Below, in pieces: positions 26,805 through 35,754 of a stretch of 64,000 nucleotides of DNA. The stretch spans positions 5,828,001-5,892,000 of the forward strand of contig NZ_CP109327.1 of assembly GCF_035918155.1 (NCBI RefSeq). Reading direction: 5' to 3'. How positions within the stretch are numbered: position 1 is the first letter of the stretch; the number at the start of each line of letters is the position of its first letter. Origin of the DNA: Streptomyces sp. NBC_01591. Its GTDB lineage: Bacteria > Actinomycetota > Actinomycetes > Streptomycetales > Streptomycetaceae. A model generated the notes under the pieces. The model was not told the DNA's origin, did not search any database, and saw nothing but the letters and a program-made list of their open reading frames with translations. A program made the translations under genes and the position numbers.

Positions 26805-28916
26805 ATGGTATTTATGGGGGACAGGGCAACTCTGTTGGAGACAGGGCGGTTTGTGCAGCGTCGCGTTCATCGACCGGATAGCGCGACGAATGCGGCTTTT
26901 GGCGTTTCCGCCACGGAGAGCAACGAGACCACTGACACACCTGAGACACCTGAGATCATCAAGGCGACCGAGACTGCCGAGACTGCGGGGTGTGCCGCGA
27001 CCGTCGAGAGCACGGAGTTCACAGAGAACACGGCAAACGCTGGGGCCGACGGGAGCACCGAGACCGTCGGGGCCACGGAATCCCCCGGGAGCGCCGAGTG
27101 TCCGGAGAGCGCCGAGAGCGAGGCGCGTCACCGTCGCGCCGCCGACGCCGGGGACACCGCGTCGATGAGCGTCCTCGGCGCCCTGCTGCTGCGCCGCGGC
27201 GATCTGGACGGCGCCGAGCCCTACCTGCGCGGGGCCACCGCGGACGGTGACCGGGCCGCGGCCAACAACCTGGGCGTCCTCCTCCATCAGCGCGGATACA
27301 CCGACGACGCGGCCGGCTGGTGGCGCATCGCCGCCGTCGCGGGATCCGCCGCCGCCGCGCACGCGCTGGGCCGCCACTACCGCGAGCGCGGCGACGAGCC
27401 CGGCGCCGAGTACTGGCTGCGGCAGTCCGCCGAACAGGGCCACGCGCTGGGCGCGTACGCTCTGGCCGACCTGCTGGAACACCGCAGCGACGTCGGCGCG
27501 GAGCGCTGGCTGCGTGCCGCCGCCGAACAGGGGCACCGGGAGGCCGCCTACCGCCTCGCGCGCATGCTGGACCGCAACGCCGCGGACGACCCGCACGACG
27601 CCTTCGGCCGCCCGGGGCTGGGTCCCGGCACGGGCGACCGTCCCGATGAGCCCGTCCGTTCCGCGGTGCGCAAGGACGACGGCCCGGTGGCGGGTCCGGC
27701 GACCGGGCGCGTGGGCGAGGCCGAGCAGTGGTACCGGCAGGCCGCCGCGCGTGGCCACCGGCGTGCCGCCCTGCACCTCGGCGCCATCCTCGAACAGCGC
27801 GGCGAGCCCAAGGAGGCCGGCCGCTGGTACCTCATCTCCGCGAAGGCGGGCGAGGCGCGCGCCGCCTGCGCGCTCGGCTTCCTGCTGCGTGACGCGGGCG
27901 ACGAGGAGAGTGCCGCCGTGTGGTGGCTGCGCGCGGCCCAGGACGGCGACGGGAACGCCGCCAACGCCCTGGGTGCCCTGCACGCGGCCCGTGGTGAGCA
28001 GCAGACCGCCGAGCGCTGGTACCGCGCCGCCATGGACGCGGGCGACGTCAACGGCGCCTACAACCTGGGCCTGCTCTGCGCGGCCCAGGACCGTACGCCG
28101 CAGGCCGAGCAGTGGTACCGCCGCGCCGCGTACGCGGGCCACCGCGAGGCCGCCAACGCGCTGGCCGTGCTCCTGCTCCAGGCGGGCGACGCGACCGGCG
28201 CCGAGCCCTGGTTCTCCAAGGCGGCCGAGGCGGGCAGCGTCGACGCGGCGTTCAACCTCGGCATCCTGTACGCCGGGCGCGACGAGGACCGTGCGGCACT
28301 GGTCTGGTACGAGCGTGCTGCGGCGGCCGGCCACACCGAGGCCGCCCTCCAGGTCGGCATGGCCCTGCTGCACCGTGGTGAGGAGCAGGAGGCGGAGCGC
28401 CATCTGCGCTGCGCGGCGGGCGGCGGCAGCGCGGAGGCCGCCTTCCGGCTGGCCGGCGTGCTGGACTCGCGGCAGCCGCCGCCCGGGCCCCCCGCGCTCG
28501 GCGAGCCGATGCCGGAGAAGACCGAGTGCGAGGAGTGGTACGAGCGGGCCGCCGAGCAGGGGCACCGACGTGCCCAGGTGCGGGTCGGGATGCTCGCGGC
28601 GGCCCGTGGCGACGTGGACAGCGCCGCCCGCTGGTACCGCGAGGCCGCCGAGTCGGGCAGCCGCAACGGTGCCTTCAACCTCGGGCTGCTGCTGGCCCGC
28701 GAGGGCAGCGAGCGCGAGGCCGCGCTGTGGTGGAGCCGCGCCGCGAACGACGGGCACGGGCGGGCCGCCCTGCGCCTTGCCCTGCTGGCCGCCCGCCGCG
28801 GCGAGCTCACCGAGGGGCAGCGCTGGTGTGCGCGGGCGGTCGAGCTGGGCCCGGCGGAGGTCGCCGAGCGGGCTGCCCGGCTGCGGGAGGCGCTGCACCA
28901 GGAGCTGACCGCGTAG
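26805..28916 (+). CDS. large Sel1/TPR-like repeat protein
   Basis: A 703-residue protein made almost entirely of about 36-residue alpha-helical Sel1-like repeats from residue 105 to the end. Units show a pattern such as AEQWYRRAAYAGHREAANALAVLLLQAGD. Such repeats form superhelical protein-binding scaffolds. The first 100 residues are a Thr- and Glu-rich, low-complexity region (TPETPEIIKATETAETAG) that is probably disordered. ATG 26805 is spaced 8 bases from an AGGTGG site. ATG 26814 is an alternative starting MGDRATLL. No signal peptide is seen. The gene stands alone between two identical initiator tRNA genes. Function is unknown. Confidence 0.82.
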   Translation: MVFMGDRATLLETGRFVQRRVHRPDSATNAAFGVSATESNETTDTPETPEIIKATETAETAGCAATVESTEFTENTANAGADGSTETVGATESPGSAECPESAESEARHRRAADAGDTASMSVLGALLLRRGDLDGAEPYLRGATADGDRAAANNLGVLLHQRGYTDDAAGWWRIAAVAGSAAAAHALGRHYRERGDEPGAEYWLRQSAEQGHALGAYALADLLEHRSDVGAERWLRAAAEQGHREAAYRLARMLDRNAADDPHDAFGRPGLGPGTGDRPDEPVRSAVRKDDGPVAGPATGRVGEAEQWYRQAAARGHRRAALHLGAILEQRGEPKEAGRWYLISAKAGEARAACALGFLLRDAGDEESAAVWWLRAAQDGDGNAANALGALHAARGEQQTAERWYRAAMDAGDVNGAYNLGLLCAAQDRTPQAEQWYRRAAYAGHREAANALAVLLLQAGDATGAEPWFSKAAEAGSVDAAFNLGILYAGRDEDRAALVWYERAAAAGHTEAALQVGMALLHRGEEQEAERHLRCAAGGGSAEAAFRLAGVLDSRQPPPGPPALGEPMPEKTECEEWYERAAEQGHRRAQVRVGMLAAARGDVDSAARWYREAAESGSRNGAFNLGLLLAREGSEREAALWWSRAANDGHGRAALRLALLAARRGELTEGQRWCARAVELGPAEVAERAARLREALHQELTA

Positions 28917-29028
28917 AGAAGCCGACCGGGGCATCGTGCGAGCGGTGCCCCGGCGGCCCGTCCCCGCGGGGCTCCGGAACTGATTTGCGCTGGTCCGGAG
29001 CGGTGACGTACAGTTCTAAACACAACGA

Positions 29029-29102
29029 CGCGGGGTGGAGCAGCTCGGTAGCTCGCTGGGCTCATAACCCAGAGGTCGCAGGTTCAAATCCTGTCCCCGC
29101 TA
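29029..29102 (+). tRNA. initiator tRNA-Met (CAU), copy 2
   Basis: The sequence is identical to the copy at 26518-26591, with the same initiator features (C1-U72 mismatch, GGG-CCC anticodon stem, A11-U24). The seven bases before and five after are also identical. CCA is not encoded. The two copies bracket the Sel1-repeat gene. Confidence 0.95.
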
Positions 29103-29108
29103 CTGAAG

Positions 29109-29147
29109 ACAGAAGGCCGGATCCTTTCAGAGGATCCGGCCTTCTGT
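29109..29147 (+). terminator. terminator of tRNA-fMet copy 2
   Basis: A perfect 17-bp stem (29109-29125 with 29131-29147) has a 5-base loop. The sequence is closely related to the terminator after copy 1 but not identical, so the duplicated unit included the terminator and has since diverged. It also separates the tRNA from the convergent ABC transporter operon. Confidence 0.82.
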
Positions 29148-29165
29148 GCGTGCGCCGTAAGTGAG

Positions 29166-30305
29166 TCAGAGCTTGTGGCCCACCGCCTCCGAGTACATCG
29201 CCCGGTCGACGGCCGTCGTCTCCGGCACCGAGGCGCCCTTCGAGACGCCCGAATCGGCGTACGCCTCCTGAAGCCGGTCCGTCGTGCCTTTCCGTATCTC
29301 CCAGTCCATCCGCATCGACGGGGTCGACCGCAGCGTGGCCTCGTCGGTCTTCGTCAGCTTCGCCAGCTCGGTGACGAAGCCGGGATCGGACTTGTAGTCC
29401 CCGGCGAAGTAGGTGTTCACCGTCCGGATGTAGGCGCGGAGAAAGGCGACACCCGCGTCCGGGTCCTTGTTCAGCAGCGTCGGGCCGAAGAGCAGGCCGC
29501 CGAGCGGCTCGCCGACGGGCTGGCCTCCCAGGAACGCGTACTTCTTGTCGCCGTCCACCTTGCGCCAGATCGGGTCGAGCAGCCAGGCCGAGTCCACGCC
29601 GCCGTTCTGCAGTGCGGTCAGCACATCCGCGGAACCGAGCTGCTGGAAGCTGATCTTGTCGAGGCCGCCGCCGTGCTTCTTCAGGGAGGTGTCCATCGGG
29701 TACGCGATGACCGAACCCTTGCCGATCATGGTGCCCAGCTTCCGCCCCGCCATCTCGACGTGATCGGCGCTCTCGTCGTCCTTGAGACGCACCCACAGGC
29801 CGCTCTTGGAGGTGGGGTCGGGGGAGAAGTTCCCCGCGACCCACTTGATGTCGAAGCCGCCGTTGATGCCGTTCATCACGGCTGCCTCGGGAGCCGCCCA
29901 CTGGGCGTCCACTTCGCCCCTGGCGAGCAGCGGCAGGGCGTCCGGGGTGGGCAGCACTTTCAGTTCGACGTCCAGCCCCTCTTTCGCGAACTCGCCCTTC
30001 GCCACCGCGACCTGGAGCGGAGCGACGTACTCCGCGCTCAGGGTGCCGGTGGCGACGGTGATCTTCCGCCGCTCCGCCAGGGGCTGGGCGGCCGGGGCGC
30101 CCTTGTCGCAGCGGGCCGCTTTCCGGTCTGGGGCGAGTTCGGCCGGGTCGGTCCAGCTGCCGGCGCCACAGCCCGCGACGGGCCGGACGGTGCGCGGCGC
30201 GGCGGCGCTGTCGCCGCCGGACTCCTGCCCGGCGCAGCCTGCCGCGCCGAGCAGGGATGCCGTGACGAGCACGACGGTGCGGGTGAAAAGGGTGTGGGTA
30301 CGCAC
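29166..30305 (-). CDS. ABC transporter substrate-binding lipoprotein (SsuA/NMT1-like)
   Basis: A 379-residue lipoprotein with a signal peptide ending LLGAAGC (lipidated Cys near 24). The mature protein has the NMT1/SsuA-type fold: LDVELKVLPTPDALPLLARGEVDAQWAAPEAA and VLTALQNGGVDSAWLLDPIW are typical of nitrate, sulfonate, taurine or pyrimidine-precursor binders. It has an extra N-terminal stretch with two cysteines (about 45-67) before the fold. The GTG at 30305 follows GGAGG. It is the third gene of a minus-strand operon with the permease and ATPase. The ligand is not predictable. Confidence 0.86.
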   Translation of the reverse strand: MRTHTLFTRTVVLVTASLLGAAGCAGQESGGDSAAAPRTVRPVAGCGAGSWTDPAELAPDRKAARCDKGAPAAQPLAERRKITVATGTLSAEYVAPLQVAVAKGEFAKEGLDVELKVLPTPDALPLLARGEVDAQWAAPEAAVMNGINGGFDIKWVAGNFSPDPTSKSGLWVRLKDDESADHVEMAGRKLGTMIGKGSVIAYPMDTSLKKHGGGLDKISFQQLGSADVLTALQNGGVDSAWLLDPIWRKVDGDKKYAFLGGQPVGEPLGGLLFGPTLLNKDPDAGVAFLRAYIRTVNTYFAGDYKSDPGFVTELAKLTKTDEATLRSTPSMRMDWEIRKGTTDRLQEAYADSGVSKGASVPETTAVDRAMYSEAVGHKL

Positions 30306-30337
30306 AGTGCCTCCGTACGAAGAGCGTGGGGAGCCGT

Positions 30338-31207
30338 TCAGGACCGACCGCGGCCGCGGTCGCGCGGGGCCCACGGCGTGAGCAGCCGCCCGGCGATCCG
30401 CACCACTTCGGAGAAGACGACACCGAGGACCGCCACACACACGATGCCGACGAACATCACGTCGTTCTGGAACAGCGCCCGGGAGTCGAAGATCAGATGG
30501 CCGAGTCCGTCGGCCGCGGCGATCTGTTCGGAGGCGACGATGACGAGCACCGCCACTCCTGCCGCGATCCGTGCCCCGACCAGGACCGCGGGCAGCGAGG
30601 CGGGCAGCAGCACATGGCGGAACATCTGCCAGGGCGAGGCGCCGAAGACCTGACCGGCATCACGGTGCCCGACCGGGACGGCGAGCACGGCCGCCATGGT
30701 GGAGATCCAGACGAAGAAGAAGACGGTCGCGGCGACCAGGGCGATCTGCGGTCCCTCACCGAGGCCGAACATATTGAGGAAGACCGGCAGCAGGGCCAGC
30801 TTCGGCACGACGTACAGGGCGTCGAGCAACGGCTCCAGCGCCGCCCGTACGAGGGAGAGCGAGCCCATCAGCAGGCCGAGCGCGTATCCCGCGACGGTGC
30901 CGATTGCATAGCCGCCCAGGACCCGCTTGAGCGTGGCCCATACATCCGGCCACAGCTCACCGGCGCCCGCCCGGTCCAGGCCGTCCGCCAGGATGGTGGA
31001 GGGGGCGGGGTAGACCCGGTCGTCGATCCAGGACTGTGCGGCGGCCAGTTGCCAGAGCAGCACGAGGAGCAGCGGTACGGCGACGGCGAGCGCGATCTCC
31101 AGGGTGCGGCGCCTGCGGTGGGTGCGTACCGGATGCAGCTCCTGCGGGCCCGGTCTGCGGATCAGGACGCCGTCGTCGGGCTTCGTGGCGTTCATGGTGA
31201 TGGTCAT
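30338..31207 (-). CDS. ABC transporter permease (SsuC/TauC type)
   Basis: A 289-residue inner-membrane permease with about six helices. The cytoplasmic coupling motif QVFGASPWQMFRHVLLPASLP (EAA-like loop) contacts the ATPase. The N-terminus has a basic cytoplasmic stretch (RTHRRRRTLE). ATG 31207 overlaps the stop of the ATPase gene by four bases and has GGGAGGC upstream, favouring it over the longer frame. Together with its neighbours it forms a nitrate/sulfonate/taurine-class importer. Confidence 0.88.
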   Translation of the reverse strand: MTITMNATKPDDGVLIRRPGPQELHPVRTHRRRRTLEIALAVAVPLLLVLLWQLAAAQSWIDDRVYPAPSTILADGLDRAGAGELWPDVWATLKRVLGGYAIGTVAGYALGLLMGSLSLVRAALEPLLDALYVVPKLALLPVFLNMFGLGEGPQIALVAATVFFFVWISTMAAVLAVPVGHRDAGQVFGASPWQMFRHVLLPASLPAVLVGARIAAGVAVLVIVASEQIAAADGLGHLIFDSRALFQNDVMFVGIVCVAVLGVVFSEVVRIAGRLLTPWAPRDRGRGRS

Positions 31208-32013
31208 GGAGCGACCGCCTCCCTGTGCACCTCGCCACGCAGAAGTTCCCACAACTCGCTTTTCAGCGCGGTGAATTCGGGTGCCGACCGGACTTCGCCG
31301 GTGCGCGGCCGGCCGAACGGCGGGCGGCGCTCGGCGATGATCCGCCCCGGTCTGGCGGACATCACCAGCACCCTGTCCCCGAGCACGATCGCCTCTTCGA
31401 GGCTGTGGGTGATGAAGAGGGTGGTGGTGCGGGTGGTCTGGGTGAGGTCGAGCAGCTCGTCCTGGAGGATGGTGCGCAACTGGGCGTCGAGCGCCGCGAA
31501 CGGCTCGTCCATCAGCAGGATCTCGGGTTCGACGGCGAGGGCGCGGGCGATCGCGACCCGTTGCCGCATCCCGCCGGAGAGGGTGGCCGGATACGCCCCC
31601 GCGAAGTCGGAGAGCCCCATCCGGGCCAGCCAGTCGCGCGCCCTGGCGTCGGCCTCCTTGCGGGGTACGCGCTGGATGTCGAGACCGAACCGGACATTGG
31701 CGAGCACGGTCTTCCAGTCGTAGATGCCGTAGTCCTGGAAGATCATCGCCGCCGGACGGGGTGAGGTCGTACGGATGGCCAGCTCGCCGGAGCTGGGGCG
31801 GAGCAGTCCGGCGGCGATCCTGAGCAGCGTGGACTTGCCGCAGCCGGACGGGCCGACGATGCAGGTGAACTCGCCCGGCGATACGGAGAGATCGAGCGGG
31901 CCGAGGGCGGACAGGGCCTTGGCGCCGCGCCCGAACGAGCGGGTGAGCGCGTCGGCGCGGAGTTTGGGACTGGTGGCTGCGGTTGCGGGTGGGGTCGGGT
32001 GCGGAACTCCCAC
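31204..32013 (-). CDS. ABC transporter ATP-binding protein (SsuB/TauB type)
   Basis: A 269-residue ATPase with Walker A GPSGCGKST, Q-loop in MIFQDYGIYDWKT, signature LSGGMRQR, Walker B ILLMDEPFAALD and switch His in FITHSLEEA. It energises the importer encoded just downstream. The GTG at 32013 is preferred because GAGGAGA precedes it. The frame is open to 32115 but that extension is unconserved. The upstream interval of about 150 bases contains no riboswitch I recognise. Confidence 0.9.
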   Translation of the reverse strand: MGVPHPTPPATAATSPKLRADALTRSFGRGAKALSALGPLDLSVSPGEFTCIVGPSGCGKSTLLRIAAGLLRPSSGELAIRTTSPRPAAMIFQDYGIYDWKTVLANVRFGLDIQRVPRKEADARARDWLARMGLSDFAGAYPATLSGGMRQRVAIARALAVEPEILLMDEPFAALDAQLRTILQDELLDLTQTTRTTTLFITHSLEEAIVLGDRVLVMSARPGRIIAERRPPFGRPRTGEVRSAPEFTALKSELWELLRGEVHREAVAP

Positions 32014-32161
32014 GGGTCTCTCCTCGCGCGTATCGAGGTGCGGATCCGCCGCGGGGCGGAGGTGATCGCCGCAGACGATATGACTACCCGTCAGATTCGG
32101 GAAGGGGGTGCGCACGTGCTGGTGGCGGGGAGGTGTGTCGTCCGCTGCGGGGATTCACGCG

Positions 32162-32200
32162 GAAGGCCCCGGTGCGAATGATGCTCGCACCGGGGCCTTC
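32162..32200. terminator. terminator downstream of the Fur-family gene
   Basis: A perfect 16-bp stem (32162-32177 with 32185-32200) with a 7-base loop lies 14 bases after the Fur-family stop on the minus strand. It separates that gene from the ABC transporter operon downstream. Confidence 0.78.
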
Positions 32201-32214
32201 GTCGCTCGTTCGGC

Positions 32215-32634
32215 TCAGCTTGTCGCCGCGCAGTTGGGGCAGATGCCTCGGTAGGTGACCTCGACGCCGGACACCGTGAAGCCGAAGCGTTCGTCGCTCG
32301 GCAGGTCCGCCATCGGGTCGCCGGCCGGGTGCACGTCGCGGATCGTGCCGCAGCTCGCGCAGACGAGGTGGTGGTGGGGCCGGTGCGCGTTCGGGTCGTA
32401 CCGCTTGGCGCGGCGGTCCGTGGAGACCTCGATGACCTCGCCGAGCGTCACCATCTCGCCCAGCGTGTTGTAGACGGTGGCGCGGGAGATCTCGGGCAGC
32501 TTGGCCACGGCCCGCGCGTGGACCTCGTCGGCCGTCAGGTGCACATGGTCCCCGTCGAGGACCTCGGCCACGACGCGCCGCTGCGCAGTCATGCGCCAGC
32601 CGCGTCCGCGAAGTCGTTCCAACAGGTCACTCAT
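32215..32634 (-). CDS. Fur-family peroxide-type regulator (CatR/PerR-like)
   Basis: A 139-residue Fur-family metalloregulator: the N-terminal winged helix (RMTAQRRVVAEVL, SRATVYNTLGEM) is followed by the metal site HRPHHHLVCASCG and the second CxxC in GICPNCAATS, so the structural zinc site is complete. It is divergently paired with catalase, the arrangement of Streptomyces CatR-CatA, where the regulator represses catalase and itself until peroxide oxidises it. ATG 32634 has no good ribosome binding site, so translation may be leaderless. The in-frame extension upstream enters the promoter region and is rejected. Confidence 0.88.
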   Translation of the reverse strand: MSDLLERLRGRGWRMTAQRRVVAEVLDGDHVHLTADEVHARAVAKLPEISRATVYNTLGEMVTLGEVIEVSTDRRAKRYDPNAHRPHHHLVCASCGTIRDVHPAGDPMADLPSDERFGFTVSGVEVTYRGICPNCAATS

Positions 32635-32694
32635 AGAAACAAGCCTAACAGTGAAGGGACCAGGTCCCGAACGGGTGTGACTTTGGATGTCCAC

Positions 32695-32722
32695 TTGACT
32701 TGGACTAAGTCCATTGTAGGAT
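32695..32722 (+). promoter_or_regulatory. catalase promoter with palindromic operator in the spacer
   Basis: TTGACT (32695-32700) and TAGGAT (32717-32722) are spaced 16 bases and look like a SigHrdB-type promoter for the catalase gene. The spacer contains the palindrome TGGACTAAGTCCA (32701-32713). A related half-palindrome (TTGGATGTCCA) lies about 20 bases upstream. The location suits a Fur-family repressor that also controls its own divergent gene. Confidence 0.65.
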
Positions 32723-32795
32723 CGGCATCGGCATACGCCAAGGGACAGGCTGTGCAGGACAAGACGAATGTGCAGGAACGACGCAGGAGGCGCAC

Positions 32796-34247
32796 GTGAC
32801 GCAGGGACCGCTCACCACGGAGGCCGGCGCGCCGGTCGCCGACAACCAGAACAGCCAGACCGCAGGCGTCGGCGGTCCTGTCCTGGTGCAGGACCAGTCG
32901 CTGCTGGAGAAGCTCGCGCACTTCAACCGTGAGCGCATTCCGGAGCGCATCGTGCACGCCCGCGGCGCCGGCGCCTACGGCACGTTCACGCTGACCCGCG
33001 ATGTCTCGCAGTGGACGCGGGCGAAGTTCCTCTCCGAGGTCGGCAAGCAGACCGAGACCTTCCTGCGCTTCTCGACCGTCGCGGGCAACCTCGGCTCGGC
33101 CGACGCGGTGCGCGACCCCCGCGGTTTCGCGCTGAAGTTCTACACCGAAGAGGGCAACTACGACCTCGTCGGCAACAACACCCCGGTGTTCTTCATCAAG
33201 GACGCCATCAAGTTCCCGGACTTCATCCACACCCAGAAGCGCGACCCGTACACCGGCTCGCAGGAGGCGGACAACGTCTGGGACTTCTGGGGTCTGTCGC
33301 CCGAGTCCACCCACCAGGTGACCTGGCTCTTCGGTGACCGGGGCATCCCGGCCACGCTGCGTCACATGAACGGGTACGGCTCGCACACGTACCAGTGGAA
33401 CAACGAGGCCGGCGAGGTCTTCTGGGTCAAGTACCACTTCAAGACCGACCAGGGCATCAAGAACCTCACCCAGGCCGAGGCCAACAAGCTCGCCGGCGAG
33501 GACCCGGACAGCCACCAGCGCGATCTGCGCGAGGCGATCGAGCGCGGCGACTTCCCGTCCTGGACGGTGCAGGTCCAGATCATGCCGGCGGCCGAGGCGG
33601 CCACGTACCGCTTCAACCCGTTCGACCTCACCAAGGTGTGGCCGCACGAGGACTACCCGCCGATCGAGATCGGGAAGCTGGAGCTCAACCGCAACCCGGA
33701 GAACATCTTCGCGGAGACCGAGCAGTCGATCTTCAGCCCCGCGCACTTCGTGCCGGGCATCGGTCCGTCCCCCGACAAGATGCTCCAGGGCCGTCTCTTC
33801 GCGTACGGCGACGCCCACCGCTACCGCGTCGGCATCAACGCCGACCACCTGCCGGTGAACCGCCCGCACGCCACCGAGGCGCGCACCAACAGTCGTGACG
33901 GCTACCTGTACGACGGCCGTCACAAGGGCGCGAAGAACTACGAGCCGAACAGCTTCGGCGGTCCGGCCCAGACCGACCGCCCGCTGTGGGAGCCCACCAC
34001 CGTCACCGGCGAGGTCGCCACGCACGCGGCCCCGAGCCATGCCGAGGACAACGACTTCGTGCAGGCCGGAAACCTCTACCGGCTCTACTCCGAGGACGAG
34101 AAGGCCCGGCTGATCGACAACCTCGCCGGGTTCATCGCCAAGGTGTCGCGCGACGACATCGCCGAGCGGGCGGTCAACAACTTCCGCCAGGCGGACGGCG
34201 ACTTCGGCAAGCGTCTGGAGGCCGCGGTCCAGGCCCTTCGCGGCTGA
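32796..34247 (+). CDS. catA: monofunctional haem catalase (KatA/CatA type)
   Basis: A 483-residue clade-3-size catalase that dismutates hydrogen peroxide. The distal His54 is in [12 protein letters not shown], the distal Asn is in [14 protein letters not shown] near 127, and the proximal Tyr haem ligand is in [14 protein letters not shown] near 336-345. The GTG at 32796 follows GCAGGAGG. The divergent Fur-family gene and the palindromic operator indicate peroxide-induced expression. The protein is cytoplasmic, with no signal peptide. Confidence 0.95.
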   Translation: MTQGPLTTEAGAPVADNQNSQTAGVGGPVLVQDQSLLEKLAHFNRERIPERIVHARGAGAYGTFTLTRDVSQWTRAKFLSEVGKQTETFLRFSTVAGNLGSADAVRDPRGFALKFYTEEGNYDLVGNNTPVFFIKDAIKFPDFIHTQKRDPYTGSQEADNVWDFWGLSPESTHQVTWLFGDRGIPATLRHMNGYGSHTYQWNNEAGEVFWVKYHFKTDQGIKNLTQAEANKLAGEDPDSHQRDLREAIERGDFPSWTVQVQIMPAAEAATYRFNPFDLTKVWPHEDYPPIEIGKLELNRNPENIFAETEQSIFSPAHFVPGIGPSPDKMLQGRLFAYGDAHRYRVGINADHLPVNRPHATEARTNSRDGYLYDGRHKGAKNYEPNSFGGPAQTDRPLWEPTTVTGEVATHAAPSHAEDNDFVQAGNLYRLYSEDEKARLIDNLAGFIAKVSRDDIAERAVNNFRQADGDFGKRLEAAVQALRG

Positions 34248-34267
34248 TCCGGGCGGCTGCCGTCGGC

Positions 34268-34305
34268 GGTGGGCCGGTCTCCCCTTCGGGGGAGGCCGGC
34301 CCACC
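34268..34305. terminator. bidirectional terminator between catalase and CBS genes
   Basis: A 17-bp stem with one wobble position (34268-34284 with 34289-34305) closes a TTCG tetraloop. It lies 20 bases after the catalase stop and 15 bases after the convergent CBS-gene stop. Confidence 0.8.
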
Positions 34306-34320
34306 GGTCGTTCACGGGGC

Positions 34321-34725
34321 TCAGCCGATGAGTTCCGCGTGGTGGCGGCGCCTGGTGGGCGCCCAGCAGCGCAGGATGTCGCGGACGGAGACGATGCCCA
34401 CGGGCCCGTGGGCATCCAGCACGATCAGGTGGCGGAACCCGCCGTGTGTCATGGCCTCCGCAGCCTCTTCCAGGGTCCAGGCGGGCGCGGCGAAGACCAC
34501 ATCGGTGGTGGTGTGGGTGGCGGCGGTCTCGACATCCGGATCCTGGCCGGAGCCGACCGCGTTGAGGATGTCGCGTTCGGTGAGGATGCCGAGCCCGCTG
34601 TTGTCCTTGTCGAGGACGACCGCGGCCCCGACATGGCGGACCGACATCAGCCGGGCGGCCTGGCGGAGCGTATGGGCGGGCCCGATGGTGAGGACCAGCG
34701 TGCTCATGGCGTCACGGACGAGCAT
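34321..34725 (-). CDS. two-CBS-domain protein
   Basis: A 134-residue protein consisting of a tandem CBS pair. The first CBS covers about residues 1-58 (AARLMSVRHVGAAVVLDKD, ILTERDIL) and the second about 70-125 (AAEAMTHGGFRHLIVLDAHGPVGIVSVRDILRC). Such stand-alone pairs bind adenine nucleotides. The ATG at 34725 is spaced 11 bases from GGAGG. A GTG four codons earlier overlaps that site. It is not linked to an enzyme gene, so the target is unknown. Confidence 0.85.
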   Translation of the reverse strand: MLVRDAMSTLVLTIGPAHTLRQAARLMSVRHVGAAVVLDKDNSGLGILTERDILNAVGSGQDPDVETAATHTTTDVVFAAPAWTLEEAAEAMTHGGFRHLIVLDAHGPVGIVSVRDILRCWAPTRRRHHAELIG

Positions 34726-34821
34726 GAAGGGAGCCACCTCCTTGGCGAAACGACTGTGTGAGCCGATTCACAAATTCACAAGCGGGGGGACTCTCAGAGT
34801 TGCACCGATGCGAGGACGGAA

Positions 34822-34889
34822 CAAGGGGGGTGAAGCCGCCCAAGGGGGGTGAAGCCGCCCGAGGGGCGTGAAGCCGCCCGAGGGGCGTG
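34822..34889. repeat. 19-bp tandem repeat, about 3.5 copies
   Basis: Units at 34822-34840, 34841-34859 and 34860-34878 share the 19-base pattern CAAGGGGGGTGAAGCCGCC (the third unit differs at two positions), and a partial fourth unit covers 34879-34889. Unit length is not a multiple of three and no gene covers it. It lies in the 228-base gap between the CBS gene and hisN. Confidence 0.8.
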
Positions 34890-34911
34890 CGGCAGTGCGC
34901 GACGCCCCTCG
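34879..34911 (-). terminator. hairpin downstream of hisN
   Basis: A 10-bp stem (34879-34888 with 34902-34911) with a 13-base loop lies 42 bases after the hisN stop on the minus strand. Its distal arm is the last repeat unit of the 19-bp tandem array. Confidence 0.55.
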
Positions 34912-34953
34912 GTGACGTGATCCGGCGAGGTGATCCGGGTCGGTGGCGCTGGT

Positions 34954-35754
34954 TCAGTAGCGCTGGTTCAGATAGCCGAGCAGCTCGTGGTGGAGCAGTC
35001 CGTTCGAGGCCGCGGCATTGCCGCCGCCCGGACCGGAGACCCCGTCCAGGCTGGTGAACCTGCCGCCCGCCTCCTGGACGATGATCGCGTTGGCGGCCAT
35101 GTCCCAGAGCGAGAGCTCCGGCTCCGCGCAGATGTCCACCGATCCCTCGGCGACCATCATGTACGGCCAGAAATCCCCGTACCCGCGAGTGCGCCAGCAG
35201 GCCCGGGTCAGATCCAGGAATCCGTCGAGGCGGCCCTGCTCCTCCCAGCCGCTCAGCGACGCGTACGCGAACGAGGAGTCCGCGATCCGCTCCACCTTCG
35301 ACACCTGCAGCCGGGTTGCCGAGGTCAGGCTGCGGCCGGAGAACGCCCCCGCCCCCTTGGCCGCCCACCAACGCCGGTTCAGCGCGGGGGCCGACACCAC
35401 GCCGACCACCGGCTGGAAGCCGTCCTCCCCGGCCTCCATCAGCGAGATCAGCGTCGCCCAGACCGGCACACCGCGTACGTAGTTCTTGGTGCCGTCGATC
35501 GGGTCGATGACCCAGCGTCGGGGGCCGGTGCCCTCGATCCCGAATTCCTCGCCCAGGATCGCGTCGCGCGGGCGGGCCCGATGGAGGTGGCCGCGGATCA
35601 GTTCCTCGGCGGCCTTGTCGGCCTCGCTCACCGGCGTCATGTCCGGCTTGGTCTCGACCTTGAGGTCGAGAGCCTTGAACCGGTCCATCGTCGCCGCGTC
35701 GGCGGCGTCCGCCAGCACATGGGCAAGGCGCAGATCATCGTGGTAATCGGGCAT
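34954..35754 (-). CDS. hisN: histidinol-phosphatase HisN (inositol monophosphatase family)
   Basis: A 266-residue magnesium-dependent phosphatase of the inositol monophosphatase superfamily. Metal-binding motifs are GEEFG (68-72), DPIDGTKNY (84-92) and [15 protein letters not shown] near 222. In Streptomyces the gene at this chromosomal position was identified as the histidinol-phosphate phosphatase of histidine biosynthesis (SCO5208, from memory), outside the main his operon. ATG 35754 is the start. Sequence alone cannot exclude a broader phosphatase substrate range. Confidence 0.85.
   Translation of the reverse strand: MPDYHDDLRLAHVLADAADAATMDRFKALDLKVETKPDMTPVSEADKAAEELIRGHLHRARPRDAILGEEFGIEGTGPRRWVIDPIDGTKNYVRGVPVWATLISLMEAGEDGFQPVVGVVSAPALNRRWWAAKGAGAFSGRSLTSATRLQVSKVERIADSSFAYASLSGWEEQGRLDGFLDLTRACWRTRGYGDFWPYMMVAEGSVDICAEPELSLWDMAANAIIVQEAGGRFTSLDGVSGPGGGNAAASNGLLHHELLGYLNQRY

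Noticed and set aside
26589..28934. 781-codon ORF on the minus strand
   Set aside because: It mirrors the Sel1-repeat gene, and its apparent repeats are only the complement of the real repeats.
32014..32161. Riboswitch upstream of the ABC transporter ATPase gene
   Set aside because: No SAM, TPP or other known core was recognised on the minus strand.
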